Below, piece after piece: positions 1-7,261 of a stretch of DNA of 13,099 nucleotides; position 1 is the stretch's first letter, and every line of letters begins with the position of its first letter. Where the stretch lies: assembly GCA_964640965.1 (NCBI GenBank), contig CAZXJB010000075.1, forward strand, positions 1 through 13,099, in the 5' to 3' direction. Position numbers and translations under genes: made by a program. This DNA comes from HRBIN12 sp964640965. Lineage in GTDB: Bacteria > Actinomycetota > UBA4738 > HRBIN12. The notes beneath the pieces were generated by a model. That model did no database searches. It had not been told where the DNA came from and saw only the letters and a program-made list of their open reading frames with translations.

Positions 1-1
1 C

Positions 2-820
2 TCGGTCACGCTCGCCCGCCTGCTCGAGCTCGTCCGCGCCGGCGAGCACGCCGCCTCGGACTACCTCGAGGACGCGGTGACGACCGGGGTGACCACGGTC
101 GGGGCTCGCCGGGCGGGCGGCGGGCTCGCCGGCGCCCCGTACGTCTCGAGCGTGCGCCCCGCGGCCGAGCTCGCCGTCTCCCTGGGTGCGGGGCTCGTGG
201 TGCTCGAGGGCAGCGGGGCCGCGGTGCCCCCGGTGCCGTGGGACGCGGGCGTGCTGGTCGTCCCCGCCTCGGTGAACCCCGAGTACGTGGGGGGGTATCT
301 GGGGCCGCTGCGGCTGTTGCTATCCGACCTGGTGGTTGTTACGATGGCGACCGGCCCAGCCGGGCACGAGAACCTCCCTACCCTCAGATCCCACGTTCGG
401 CGGCTGCGCGACGATGCCCGGCTCGTCGCAACGGTCTTCGAGCCGCTGCCGCTGGGCGACGTGCGGGGGCGGGACGTGTTCTTCACCACGACGGCCACGG
501 CGCCGGTGGCCGCCCGCCAGGCCGAGCGCCTGGAGGAGGCCCACGGGTGCCGCGTGGTGGGGTGGAGCGCCCGCCTGGCGGACCGAGCCGGGCTGGCCGA
601 GGAGATGGAGGCAGCGCCCAGGTACGACGTGCTCCTCACCGAGCTGAAGGCCGCGGCCGTCGACGTGGCGTGCGACCTGGCGCTCCGGCGAGGCGCGGAG
701 GTCGTCTTCTGCGACAACCGAGCGGTCGCCCTGGAGGGGGAGCCCGACCTCCGGCGGGAGCTCGAGCGGACGATCGAGCTCGCCGAGCGGCGGTCCGGGA
801 AGCGGCGGGAAGGGACATGA
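2..820 (+). CDS. cpgS: cyclic 2,3-diphosphoglycerate synthetase, C-terminal part (5' end outside window)
   Basis: The reading frame is open from the left edge, so the N-terminus is missing; 272 residues are visible. Family members are about 450 residues from memory, so this is roughly the C-terminal 60%. The enzyme is known in methanogens to use ATP to close 2,3-bisphosphoglycerate into cyclic 2,3-diphosphoglycerate (cDPG), in the cytosol. Recognised family segments are a Gly/Thr-rich stretch near the left edge (SDYLEDAVTTGVTTVG, then RRAGGGLAGAPYVS), LVVLEGSGAAVPPVPWDA, ARLVATVFEPLPLGDVRGR, and near the C-terminus LLTELKAAAVDVA followed by GAEVVFCDNR. The stop overlaps the start of the 2-phosphoglycerate kinase (ATGA), which makes the substrate of this enzyme; that pairing strongly supports the call. 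An internal ATG near 314 codons before the kinase is not needed, since homology continues to the edge. Codon use around 296-405 is less GC-rich than in the rest. The family assignment is from memory of homologues; activity in bacteria is inferred. Confidence 0.82.
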   Translation, partial: SVTLARLLELVRAGEHAASDYLEDAVTTGVTTVGARRAGGGLAGAPYVSSVRPAAELAVSLGAGLVVLEGSGAAVPPVPWDAGVLVVPASVNPEYVGGYLGPLRLLLSDLVVVTMATGPAGHENLPTLRSHVRRLRDDARLVATVFEPLPLGDVRGRDVFFTTTATAPVAARQAERLEEAHGCRVVGWSARLADRAGLAEEMEAAPRYDVLLTELKAAAVDVACDLALRRGAEVVFCDNRAVALEGEPDLRRELERTIELAERRSGKRREGT

Positions 821-1767
821 CGAGGGACGCGAAGAGCCCGCACATCCTGATCTCGGATCGGGAGCCCGGGCTGCCCTACTCGAAGGGCCTCATGGCCTCG
901 CAGGTCATGGTCACCGGCCTGTCGCCGGTGCGTGCCTACCAGGTCGCCGAGGAGATCGAGCAGCGGCTGCTCGCGCTCGGCGGGCGAACGGCCACGAGCG
1001 AGACGCTCGATCGCCTCACGCTCGAGGTCCTCGAGGAGCTGGCCGGCGAGCGGTACGCGAAGAACTACCTGCGCTGGCGGGAGGTCGAGGCGCTGGAGGT
1101 GCCGCTCGTCGTGCTGATCGGCGGCACGACGGGGGTCGGCAAGTCCACGATCGCCACGCAGCTCGCGGCGCGCCTCGGGATCGTGCGGGTCGTGGCGAGC
1201 GACGCGGTCCGGGAGGTCATGCGGGCGATGTTCTCCAAGGAGCTCATGCCGGCCCTGCACGCCTCCTCCTTCGAGGCTGGGGCCGCGCTCCGGGAGCCGC
1301 CCGGGCGCGACGCCGCGATCGTCGGGTTCCGCGAGCAGACCTCGGCGGTCGCCGTCGGCCTGCAGGCGCTCGTCGAGCGGGCGGCGATCGAGGGCACCGA
1401 CATCATCCTGGAGGGCGCGCACATCGTGCCGGGCTTCCTGAACGAGGAGGCGTGGAAGGATCGGGTCCTCGCCGTTCCCGTGGTCATCACGGTCGAGGAC
1501 GAGGACGTCCACCGCAGCCACTTCGTGGCCCGCTGGACCGACCACGAGGGGCGTCCCGCCGCTCGGTACCTCGAGGGGTTCGAGAACATCCGCCGGATCC
1601 AGCGGTTCATCAAGAGCCAGGCGCTCTCGCACGGGGTGCCGGTCGTCCCGAACTACGACTTCGACCTCACGCTCGCGGCCGTCATCGACCTGGTGATGGA
1701 GCGGGCGATGGATCACGCCACGCGGGTCGGCTCGGCCGTCCGCGCGGCGAGGGGAGGTGGCAGGTGA
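817..1767 (+). CDS. 2-phosphoglycerate kinase
   Basis: This 316-residue protein should phosphorylate 2-phosphoglycerate with ATP to give 2,3-bisphosphoglycerate, the first step of cDPG synthesis. The N-terminal ~95 residues resemble the ATP-cone-like domain of archaeal 2-phosphoglycerate kinases (LISDREPGLPYSKGLMASQ, then TGLSPVRAYQVAEEIE). A P-loop kinase domain follows, with Walker A GGTTGVGKST at residues 102-111 (Lys109), then a conserved SDAVREVMRAMFS segment and IILEGAHIVPG. Length matches the archaeal family (about 300-310). The ATG lies inside the upstream stop (ATGA), with the purine-rich GGGAAGGGA just before it, so translation is probably coupled. Its 3' end overlaps the transaldolase start (GTGA). 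An uncharacterised bacterial P-loop kinase of another substrate is possible, but adjacency to the cDPG synthetase makes this call much more likely. Confidence 0.87.
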   Translation: MTRDAKSPHILISDREPGLPYSKGLMASQVMVTGLSPVRAYQVAEEIEQRLLALGGRTATSETLDRLTLEVLEELAGERYAKNYLRWREVEALEVPLVVLIGGTTGVGKSTIATQLAARLGIVRVVASDAVREVMRAMFSKELMPALHASSFEAGAALREPPGRDAAIVGFREQTSAVAVGLQALVERAAIEGTDIILEGAHIVPGFLNEEAWKDRVLAVPVVITVEDEDVHRSHFVARWTDHEGRPAARYLEGFENIRRIQRFIKSQALSHGVPVVPNYDFDLTLAAVIDLVMERAMDHATRVGSAVRAARGGGR

Positions 1768-2426
1768 AGCTGTTCCTGGACACGGCCAACATCGAGGAGA
1801 TCCGCGAGATCAACCGCTGGGGCGTCCTCGGCGGCGTCACGACGAACCCGTCGCTCGTGGCCAAGGAGCGCTCGGACCCGACGGCGGTCTGGAAGGAGAT
1901 CCTGGCGGAGGTCCCGGGCCCGGTCTCGCTCGAGACGACGGAGCTCGATGCCGATGGGATGTATCGACAGGGCGTCGAGCTCGCCGGGCTCGGCCCGAAC
2001 GCCGTCGTGAAGGTGCCGATGACCCCGGAGGGGCTCGCCGCCGGGTCGCGGCTGGTGAAGGACGGGATCAAGATCAACGTGACGCTGGTGTTCTCGCCCG
2101 CGCAGGCTATCCTTGCTGCCGAGATCGGGGCGTTCATCGTCTCGCCGTTCCTCGGGCGGCTGGACGACGTGGCCTCCGACGGCATGGACCTGCTGCGTCG
2201 GATCTGCGAGATCTACCAGGTCCAGGGCTACGAGACGAACGTGCTCGCCGCCTCGCTCCGCCACCCGATGCACGTGGTGGAGGCGGCGGCGGCGGGGGCG
2301 GACATCGCGACGATGCCGTACGCGGTGTTCCGACAGCTGGTGAGGCACCCCCTCACGGACATCGGGTTGGAGAAGTTCCTCCAGGACTGGAAGGGCCTGC
2401 AGGAGGAGCTGGAGGAAGGAGCCTAG
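1764..2426 (+). CDS. tal: transaldolase, short (TalC/FSA-like) family
   Basis: This 220-residue protein is a small class I aldolase. Transaldolase moves a dihydroxyacetone unit from fructose 6-phosphate or sedoheptulose 7-phosphate in the non-oxidative pentose phosphate pathway. The N-terminus reads MKLFLDTANIEEIREI, followed by GGVTTNPSL; the Schiff-base lysine is Lys83 in NAVVKVPMT. Two residues separate transaldolases from fructose 6-phosphate aldolases in this family. Here Glu57 (SLET, where FSA has Gln) and Phe129 (SPFLGRLDD, where FSA has Tyr) both point to transaldolase. The GTG start overlaps the kinase stop (GTGA), with a good ribosome binding site GGGGAGG at 1751-1757. It lies immediately before rho, as tal/fsa lies near rho in Bacillus. 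Its position in the cDPG unit may simply reflect central carbon metabolism grouping. Confidence 0.93.
   Translation: MKLFLDTANIEEIREINRWGVLGGVTTNPSLVAKERSDPTAVWKEILAEVPGPVSLETTELDADGMYRQGVELAGLGPNAVVKVPMTPEGLAAGSRLVKDGIKINVTLVFSPAQAILAAEIGAFIVSPFLGRLDDVASDGMDLLRRICEIYQVQGYETNVLAASLRHPMHVVEAAAAGADIATMPYAVFRQLVRHPLTDIGLEKFLQDWKGLQEELEEGA
2416..2421 (+). promoter_or_regulatory. ribosome binding site deciding the TTG start of rho
   Basis: AAGGAG lies 6 nt before the TTG at 2428, inside the last codons of the transaldolase gene. The stretch GGAGGAAGGAG at 2411-2421 is the only strong Shine-Dalgarno sequence nearby. The Rho N-terminal domain starts right after this TTG, so the TTG is the best start. 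Confidence 0.7.
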
Positions 2427-2427
2427 G

Positions 2428-4056
<1,629 letters not shown>

Positions 4057-4067
4057 GCTGTCGGGCC

Positions 4068-4082
4068 CGACCAGGCCGGTCG
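4068..4082 (+). other. short hairpin in the rho-rpmE gap
   Basis: CGACC-AGGCC-GGTCG can form a 5-bp stem with a 5-nt loop, preceded by the overlapping 10-bp palindrome TCGGGCCCGA (4061-4070). It lies in the 43-nt gap between rho and rpmE. There is no following T-run, so it is not a standard intrinsic terminator. It might attenuate read-through or affect rpmE translation, but short palindromes are frequent in DNA this GC-rich. Confidence 0.3.
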
Positions 4083-4099
4083 ATCAGGTAGGAGCGACG

Positions 4100-4309
4100 A
4101 TGAAGCAGGGCATCCATCCCGAGTACGTGCTCGCCACGGTCCACTGCTCGTGCGGGAACACGTTCCAGACGCGCAGCACGAAGGCGGAGCTGCGCGTCGA
4201 GATCTGCGCGCGCTGCCACCCGTTCTACACGGGCAAGCAGAAGCTCGTGGACACCGGCGGCCGGGTCGAGCGCTTCCAGCGGCGCTACGGCAGGCAGGCC
4301 GGCGCGTAG
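4100..4309 (+). CDS. rpmE: 50S ribosomal protein L31, zinc-binding type
   Basis: This 69-residue protein is a component of the large ribosomal subunit that sits in the central protuberance and contacts the small subunit. The start MKQGIHPEY is the classic L31 N-terminus, and the length is typical of bacterial L31. Four cysteines (Cys16, Cys18, Cys36, Cys39) form the CxC...CxxC zinc site, so this is the zinc-binding (C+) paralogue that is usually replaced under zinc limitation. The ATG is set by AGGAG at 4090-4094, 5 nt upstream. It follows rho by 43 nt, the same order as in Bacillus and mycobacteria, and is probably co-transcribed with rho. Confidence 0.97.
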   Translation: MKQGIHPEYVLATVHCSCGNTFQTRSTKAELRVEICARCHPFYTGKQKLVDTGGRVERFQRRYGRQAGA

Positions 4310-4322
4310 GGGCGGCCGCCCC
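4309..4322. repeat. 14-bp perfect palindrome between rpmE stop and next start codon
   Basis: GGGGCGGCCGCCCC is a perfect inverted repeat. It starts on the last base of the rpmE stop codon and ends directly before the ATG at 4323. It fills the place where a ribosome binding site should be, and there is no clear Shine-Dalgarno sequence. It could be a protein-binding site or an RNA element hiding the start codon. GC-rich palindromes also arise by chance here, so function is unproven. Confidence 0.45.
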
Positions 4323-5243
4323 ATGGCGGCGGGGTCACCGACGCGCGCGGACCACTTCTACGGCGGCCAGGCCGTCGTCGAGGGGGTCATGATGCGCGGG
4401 CGGGACGTGTGGGCGGTCGCCGTCCGGCGCCCCGACGGGGCCCTGCACATCGAGTCGCACGAGATCGACTCGGTCGCCCGGCGCCATCCCGTCCTCACCA
4501 AGCCGCTCCTGCGCGGGGTGATCGCGCTCGGGCAGGCGCTCGCGATCGGGTTCCGCGCGCTCGCGATCTCGGCCCGGGAGTCGGCGCCGGAGGAGGAGCG
4601 GCTCAGCTCCCGGCAGATGGCGGTCTCGATGGCGATCGCCGTCGGCCTGTTCATCGGCATCTTCATCGTGGTGCCGGCGGTGGCCTTCCGATGGGTGGGA
4701 CACCGGGTGGACTCGAGCGTGCTCGTGAACGCGGGCGAGGGCGTCTTCCGCGTCGGGCTGTTCCTCGGCTACCTCGCGCTGATCGGCCGGACGCAGGAGA
4801 TCCGCCGGGTCTTCGCCTACCACGGGGCCGAGCACAAGACGATCGCGGCGTACGAGCACGGCGAGGAGCTCGCCCCCGAGCGCGTCGACCGCTACTCGAC
4901 CCTCCACGTCCGGTGCGGCACGAACTTCCTGCTCATCGTCATGGTCATCACGATCTTCGTGTTCGCCCTCTTCGGGGACCCGGGCATCTGGTGGCGGATC
5001 GGGTCGCGGATCCTCGCGATCCCGCTCATCGCCGGCCTGGCCTTCGAGATGCTGCGGCTCGGGGCGCGCTATCCGGACTCGGTGCTGATGCGCGCGCTCA
5101 TGGCGCCGGGGCTCTGGCTCCAGAGGATCACCACGCGCCCGCCCGAGCGCGACATGATCGAGGTCGCGATCGCCTCCTTCCGGGAGGTCCTGCGCCGCGA
5201 GGCTGAGCGCGACCGGGAGGTCTCGCGCCCGCCCGAGGGCTGA
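4323..5243 (+). CDS. DUF1385 / YqhQ-like membrane protein
   Basis: This 306-residue protein belongs to the DUF1385 (YqhQ) family, whose biochemical function is not established; it is often labelled a predicted metal-dependent enzyme. The family signature GGQAVVEGVMMRG is at residues 14-26. Another conserved segment, YHGAEHKTIAAYEHGEEL, starts at 166 and is rich in potential metal ligands, and a further motif RCGTNFL is at 197-203. Four hydrophobic stretches suggest membrane segments at about 101-122, 141-156, 202-220 and 230-246, with a basic C-terminal tail. It starts 13 nt after rpmE and lies before prfA, an arrangement recalled from other Gram-positive genomes. The start has no good ribosome binding site but encodes the expected short N-terminus. 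The next in-frame Met is within the signature, so 4323 is preferred. Confidence 0.9.
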   Translation: MAAGSPTRADHFYGGQAVVEGVMMRGRDVWAVAVRRPDGALHIESHEIDSVARRHPVLTKPLLRGVIALGQALAIGFRALAISARESAPEEERLSSRQMAVSMAIAVGLFIGIFIVVPAVAFRWVGHRVDSSVLVNAGEGVFRVGLFLGYLALIGRTQEIRRVFAYHGAEHKTIAAYEHGEELAPERVDRYSTLHVRCGTNFLLIVMVITIFVFALFGDPGIWWRIGSRILAIPLIAGLAFEMLRLGARYPDSVLMRALMAPGLWLQRITTRPPERDMIEVAIASFREVLRREAERDREVSRPPEG

Positions 5244-5257
5244 GACCCCGCAGGTCG

Positions 5258-5285
5258 TTGCATCGCGCGATCCAGGGGATAGCAT
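5258..5285 (+). promoter_or_regulatory. possible promoter of the divIVA-like gene
   Basis: TTGCAT (5258-5263) and TAGCAT (5280-5285) are separated by 16 nt and match 3/6 and 4/6 bases of the TTGACA/TATAAT consensus. The -10 overlaps a small hairpin GGGAT-AGC-ATCCC (5276-5288). This lies in the 75-nt gap after the DUF1385 gene, the longest break in the first half of the window, which fits a new transcription unit. Confidence 0.4.
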
Positions 5286-5305
5286 CCCGGGTACACCCCT
5301 CGAAC

Positions 5306-5311
5306 AGGAGG
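5306..5311 (+). promoter_or_regulatory. strong ribosome binding site of the divIVA-like gene
   Basis: AGGAGG sits 7 nt before the ATG at 5319. It is one of the best Shine-Dalgarno sequences in the window, suggesting high translation of a structural protein. Confidence 0.75.
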
Positions 5312-5318
5312 CTTCCCC

Positions 5319-6131
5319 ATGTCCGCTTCGCACCTCGACCTGCCGGTGCTGATGAGCGCCGACCAGATCCGGCGGCGCGAGTTCGTGGCGGTCCGCCGCG
5401 GCTACGACCCGGGCCAGGTTCGCGACTTCCTCGAGCAGGTGGCGGACCAGGTCCAGCAGCTGGAGGGGATGCTTCGCGAGGCGCGCCTCGAGGCGGACGC
5501 CGCCGTGCGGGCCGCGAGCGGACCCAGGACCGACCCCTACGAGGAGCTTGCCCGTCGGCTCGCGACGCTCCTGCGCACGGCGGACGAGGAGGCCGAGCGC
5601 ATCCGTCGGGAGGCTCGGCGGGAGGCGGAGCGTGTCCTCGCCGAGGCGAGGGCCGACGCGGACCGGATCCGCCTCGACGCGCAGTCCACGGCCGAGGAGA
5701 TCCGGGCGGAGGCGGAAGCGGCGCTCCGCGAGGCCAGGGAGCAGGCCGACCGCACGATCGCCGGGCTCGCGACCAAGCGGGACGAGCTCGTCGAGCAGCT
5801 CGCCGCGATGCAGGAGCGCCTGGTCGGCGTGGCCCGCGAGCTGGAGTCGACGATCTCCGCGCCGGTCGGCGCCCCCGAGGCTCCGCGGGATGGCGAGTCG
5901 GGCGGGGAGGTCGGCGGGAGGGTGGCCGAGGTCGAGCGCACGATCGTGCTCGCCGAGGCGAGCGCCGAGCCGGGGGACGCCCTCGACGATCCGGGCGAGC
6001 TCGGCGAGGAGGCCCGCGCGGCCCTGCTGGACGCCTCCTTCGGCGACCCATGGGGCGAGGCGGGCTCGCTCGAGGTCCCGGAGATCCCGCCGCTCGACCT
6101 GGACTGGGGCGAGGTCCCCGAGGACGACTGA
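5319..6131 (+). CDS. DivIVA/Wag31-like coiled-coil protein
   Basis: This 270-residue protein probably recognises curved membrane at poles or septa and recruits envelope-building proteins. The N-terminal DivIVA domain is at about residues 10-60: LMSADQIRRREFVAVRRGYD, then PGQVRDFLEQVADQVQQLEG, with the family's typical RRGYD(P)xxV. A long Ala/Glu/Arg-rich coiled coil follows (about 45-185, many heptad-like EARREAERVLAEARADADR units). The C-terminal ~85 residues are acidic, Gly/Pro-rich and probably disordered, ending PEIPPLDLDWGEVPEDD. The coiled-coil length compares with Wag31 and SepIVA of mycobacteria, and which paralogue it is cannot be decided here. It has its own probable promoter and strong ribosome binding site. 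Its position between DUF1385 and prfA is unusual, since divIVA normally lies with division/cell wall genes. Alternative: an uncharacterised DivIVA-domain paralogue not essential for polar growth. Confidence 0.85.
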   Translation: MSASHLDLPVLMSADQIRRREFVAVRRGYDPGQVRDFLEQVADQVQQLEGMLREARLEADAAVRAASGPRTDPYEELARRLATLLRTADEEAERIRREARREAERVLAEARADADRIRLDAQSTAEEIRAEAEAALREAREQADRTIAGLATKRDELVEQLAAMQERLVGVARELESTISAPVGAPEAPRDGESGGEVGGRVAEVERTIVLAEASAEPGDALDDPGELGEEARAALLDASFGDPWGEAGSLEVPEIPPLDLDWGEVPEDD

Positions 6132-6172
6132 GCGCCTCTCCCGCCACCTCGGCGATCGGGGGATCCACCTGC

Positions 6173-6178
6173 GATGAT
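6173..6178 (+). promoter_or_regulatory. possible -10 element for a leaderless prfA transcript
   Basis: GATGAT, preceded by TGC (extended -10-like), ends 6 nt before the GTG start of prfA, so transcription would begin at about the start codon. No Shine-Dalgarno sequence lies at usable spacing (GAGG at 6180-6183 is only 1 nt from the GTG). A -35 is unclear; TCGGCG at 6149-6154 is a weak candidate. Confidence 0.35.
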
Positions 6179-6184
6179 CGAGGC

Positions 6185-7258
6185 GTGGACGTCGACGCCC
6201 GCCTGGAGGAGATCGAGGAGCGCTACCGGGCGCTCGAGGCCGAGACGGCCTCGCCCGAGGTGGCCCGAGACCCGGAGCGCCTGCGCCGGCTCGGCAAGGG
6301 CCTCGCCGAGCTGCGCGAGCTCGTCGTGCCCTACCGCGCGTACCGGGACGCGCGTCGCCAGGCCGAGGAGGCCCGGGAGCTCGCCGCCGCCGAGGCCGAC
6401 CCCGAGATGCGGGCCTTCCTGCGGGGGGAGGCCGAGGCCGCCGAGGCCCGGGCGCGGGAGCTCCGCGAGCGGCTCGAGGAGCTCCTCGTCCCGAGGGATC
6501 CGTTCGCGGACAAGGACGTGCTCCTCGAGATCCGCGCGGGCGCCGGCGGGCAGGAGGCAGCCCTCTGGGCGGCCGACCTCCTCGAGCTCTACCGGCAGTA
6601 CGCGGAGCGGCACCGCTGGAAGACGGAGGTGATCTCCTCCTCGCCCTCGGACCTCGGTGGGTTCAGGGAGGTCGTGCTGGAGGTCCGTGGCCGCGGTGCC
6701 TACCCGCGGCTGAAGCACGAGTCCGGCGTCCACCGCGTGCAGCGCGTCCCGGTCACCGAGTCCTCCGGGCGGATCCACACCTCCACGGCCACCGTGGCGG
6801 TGCTGCCGGAGGCCGAGGACGTCGACGTTGAGGTCCGTCCCGAGGACCTGGAGATCACCGTGTTCCGCTCGAGCGGCCCGGGCGGGCAGAGCGTGAACAC
6901 CACGGACTCCGCCGTGCGGATCGTGCACAAGCCCACGGGCATCAAGGTCGAGTGCCAGGAGGAGCGCTCCCAGCTGCAGAACCGGGAGAAGGCGATGCGC
7001 TACCTGCGCGCGCGGCTGCTCCAGCGCGCTCGCGAGGAGGCGGCCGCGAAGGAGGCGGCCGCTCGGCGGCAGCAGGTCGGGACGGGGGAGCGGGCGGAGA
7101 AGATCCGCACGTACAACTTCCCCGAGAACCGGGTGACCGACCACCGGGTGAAGCTCACGGTGCACCAGCTGCAGGACGTGCTCGCGGGGGACATCGACGT
7201 CTTCGTCGACGCGCTGCTCGCCGCCGAGCGCGCGGCCCAGCTCGCGGGGGAGGCGTGA
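6185..7258 (+). CDS. prfA: peptide chain release factor 1
   Basis: RF1 recognises UAA and UAG stop codons in the ribosomal A site and triggers peptide release. The protein is 357 residues, the usual RF1 length. The stop-codon-reading tripeptide Pro-Val-Thr is at 189-191 (RVPVTESSGRIH), which marks RF1; RF2 has Ser-Pro-Phe there. The catalytic GGQ is at 233-235 (SSGPGGQSVNTTDSAVRI). The N-terminal helical domain is rich in Glu/Arg, and the conserved EIRAGAGGQEA segment follows it. The GTG start gives the expected short N-terminus MDVDARLEEIEERYRALE; no Shine-Dalgarno sequence precedes it. It is directly followed by prmC, which encodes the methyltransferase for Gln235. Many genes here end in TGA, so they rely on RF2, encoded elsewhere. 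Confidence 0.97.
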   Translation: MDVDARLEEIEERYRALEAETASPEVARDPERLRRLGKGLAELRELVVPYRAYRDARRQAEEARELAAAEADPEMRAFLRGEAEAAEARARELRERLEELLVPRDPFADKDVLLEIRAGAGGQEAALWAADLLELYRQYAERHRWKTEVISSSPSDLGGFREVVLEVRGRGAYPRLKHESGVHRVQRVPVTESSGRIHTSTATVAVLPEAEDVDVEVRPEDLEITVFRSSGPGGQSVNTTDSAVRIVHKPTGIKVECQEERSQLQNREKAMRYLRARLLQRAREEAAAKEAAARRQQVGTGERAEKIRTYNFPENRVTDHRVKLTVHQLQDVLAGDIDVFVDALLAAERAAQLAGEA

Positions 7259-7261
7259 GGG

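Noticed and set aside
238..816. Upstream extension of the 2-phosphoglycerate kinase frame
   Set aside because: It overlaps the cDPG synthetase gene and has no family similarity. The ATGA overlap at 817 gives the expected kinase N-terminus.
61..1716. 551-residue open frame on the minus strand
   Set aside because: It runs opposite three well-supported genes, has low-complexity Arg/Asp/Pro-rich composition and no recognisable domain. Such frames are expected opposite GC-rich codons.
1764..2426. Fructose 6-phosphate aldolase instead of transaldolase
   Set aside because: Glu57 and Phe129 are the transaldolase-type residues; FSA would have Gln and Tyr at these positions.
5258..6184. Upstream extension of the prfA frame, giving a 666-residue protein
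   Set aside because: The added part overlaps the DivIVA-like gene in another frame and is Arg/Gly/Pro-rich without homology. RF1 starts naturally at the GTG at 6185.
5537..7165. 542-residue minus-strand frame opposite divIVA and prfA
   Set aside because: Ser/Arg/Leu-rich shadow composition; both plus-strand genes are firmly identified.
6185..7258. RF2 (prfB) instead of RF1
   Set aside because: The codon-reading motif is Pro-Val-Thr, not Ser-Pro-Phe, and there is no programmed frameshift site.
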